From Candidatus Poseidoniaceae archaeon (GTDB lineage: Archaea > Thermoplasmatota > Poseidoniia > Poseidoniales > Poseidoniaceae), in NCBI GenBank assembly GCA_022452125.1, contig JAKURJ010000047.1, positions 1 through 6,011 of the forward strand: a stretch of DNA of 6,011 nt, given 5' to 3'. Below, piece after piece: positions 5,852-6,011 of the stretch (position 1 is the first letter of the stretch; every line of letters starts with the position of its first letter). Below the pieces are notes generated by a model, which had not been told where the DNA came from, searched no databases, and saw only the letters and a list, made by a program, of their open reading frames with translations. Both the position numbers and the translations under genes were made by a program.

Positions 5852-6011
5852 TCAGTTCTTTCTTGAGAGCACCATATATCCAAGAAGTAGCAGGATAACA
5901 AGACCTAATCCAATAGGTAAAATCCATTCACCTACCTCAATTTCTGATTCGGCATTATCTTGAGAATTAGATGATGCTACAACCTCAAACTCTTGAGTCA
6001 CAGTATTGGAC
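5852..6011 (-). CDS. C-terminal end of a membrane-anchored surface/secreted protein (partial)
   Basis: The minus strand is open from the window edge (first whole codon at 6010-6008) to a TGA at 5854-5852, giving the last 52 residues of a longer protein whose start lies beyond the window. It has a short extracytoplasmic-looking part (SNTVTQEFEVVAS), an acidic Ser/Asn/Asp/Glu-rich linker (about residues 13-28), one strongly hydrophobic segment WILPIGLGLVILLLLGYMVL (29-48, bases 5867-5926), and a basic tail SRKN. This is the usual plan of an archaeal cell-surface or secreted protein held by a C-terminal transmembrane anchor, with the bulk outside and the Arg-Lys tail inside. The family of the main body cannot be seen. 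Its stop codon touches the stop of the convergent carboxyltransferase gene with no base between them. The reading frame and anchor are clear; the surface location is inferred. Confidence 0.75.
   Translation of the reverse strand, partial: SNTVTQEFEVVASSNSQDNAESEIEVGEWILPIGLGLVILLLLGYMVLSRKN

Noticed and set aside
1..6011. CRISPR arrays, tRNA genes, insertion sequences or long direct repeats
   Set aside because: I saw no repeat-spacer periodicity, no cloverleaf-like segment, no transposase motif and no terminal repeats; almost all of the window is accounted for by protein-coding genes.

Overview
The window looks archaeal, most likely a marine planktonic euryarchaeon of the Marine Group II / Candidatus Poseidoniales type. 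The strongest sign is a full-length GatD, the asparaginase-like subunit of the archaea-specific GatDE tRNA-dependent amidotransferase. The moderate-to-low GC, short intergenic gaps, mix of genes with and without Shine-Dalgarno sites, a membrane-anchored surface-type protein and a stand-alone acyl-CoA carboxylase beta subunit all fit. The domain call is firm. The lineage call is inference, since there is no rRNA or other phylogenetic marker here.

Layout. From base 1 to 1854 (+) runs the C-terminal three quarters of an RND-superfamily exporter; its reading frame is already open at base 1, so its start lies outside the window. It is followed at 1919-2386 (+) by a small NTF2-fold protein with an LHHSS C-terminal signature, and at 2442-2816 (+) by a second, shorter SnoaL/NTF2-like protein. 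The 55 bp between these two small genes hold a perfect 20-bp AT-rich palindrome at the place where a TATA box would lie for a leaderless transcript. After a 120-bp gap with a possible promoter and a small inverted repeat come gatD (2937-4250, +) and, 38 bp later with a clear AGGAG site, an acyl-CoA carboxylase carboxyltransferase subunit (4289-5851, +). Its stop codon directly abuts the stop of a convergent minus-strand gene (5852 to the window end), of which only the last 52 codons are present; they encode an acidic/Ser-Asn-rich linker and a C-terminal transmembrane anchor.

How the genes work together. No single pathway is evident. The probable transcription units are RND exporter plus first NTF2-like gene, second NTF2-like gene alone, and gatD plus carboxyltransferase. 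GatD needs GatE, and the carboxyltransferase needs a biotin carboxylase/biotin carrier; neither partner is in the window. I found no RNA genes, CRISPR arrays, insertion sequences or attachment sites. The points most worth following up are the altered N-domain motifs of the carboxyltransferase combined with an intact C-domain, the palindrome at the putative promoter, and the adjacent pair of unrelated-looking NTF2-fold proteins.
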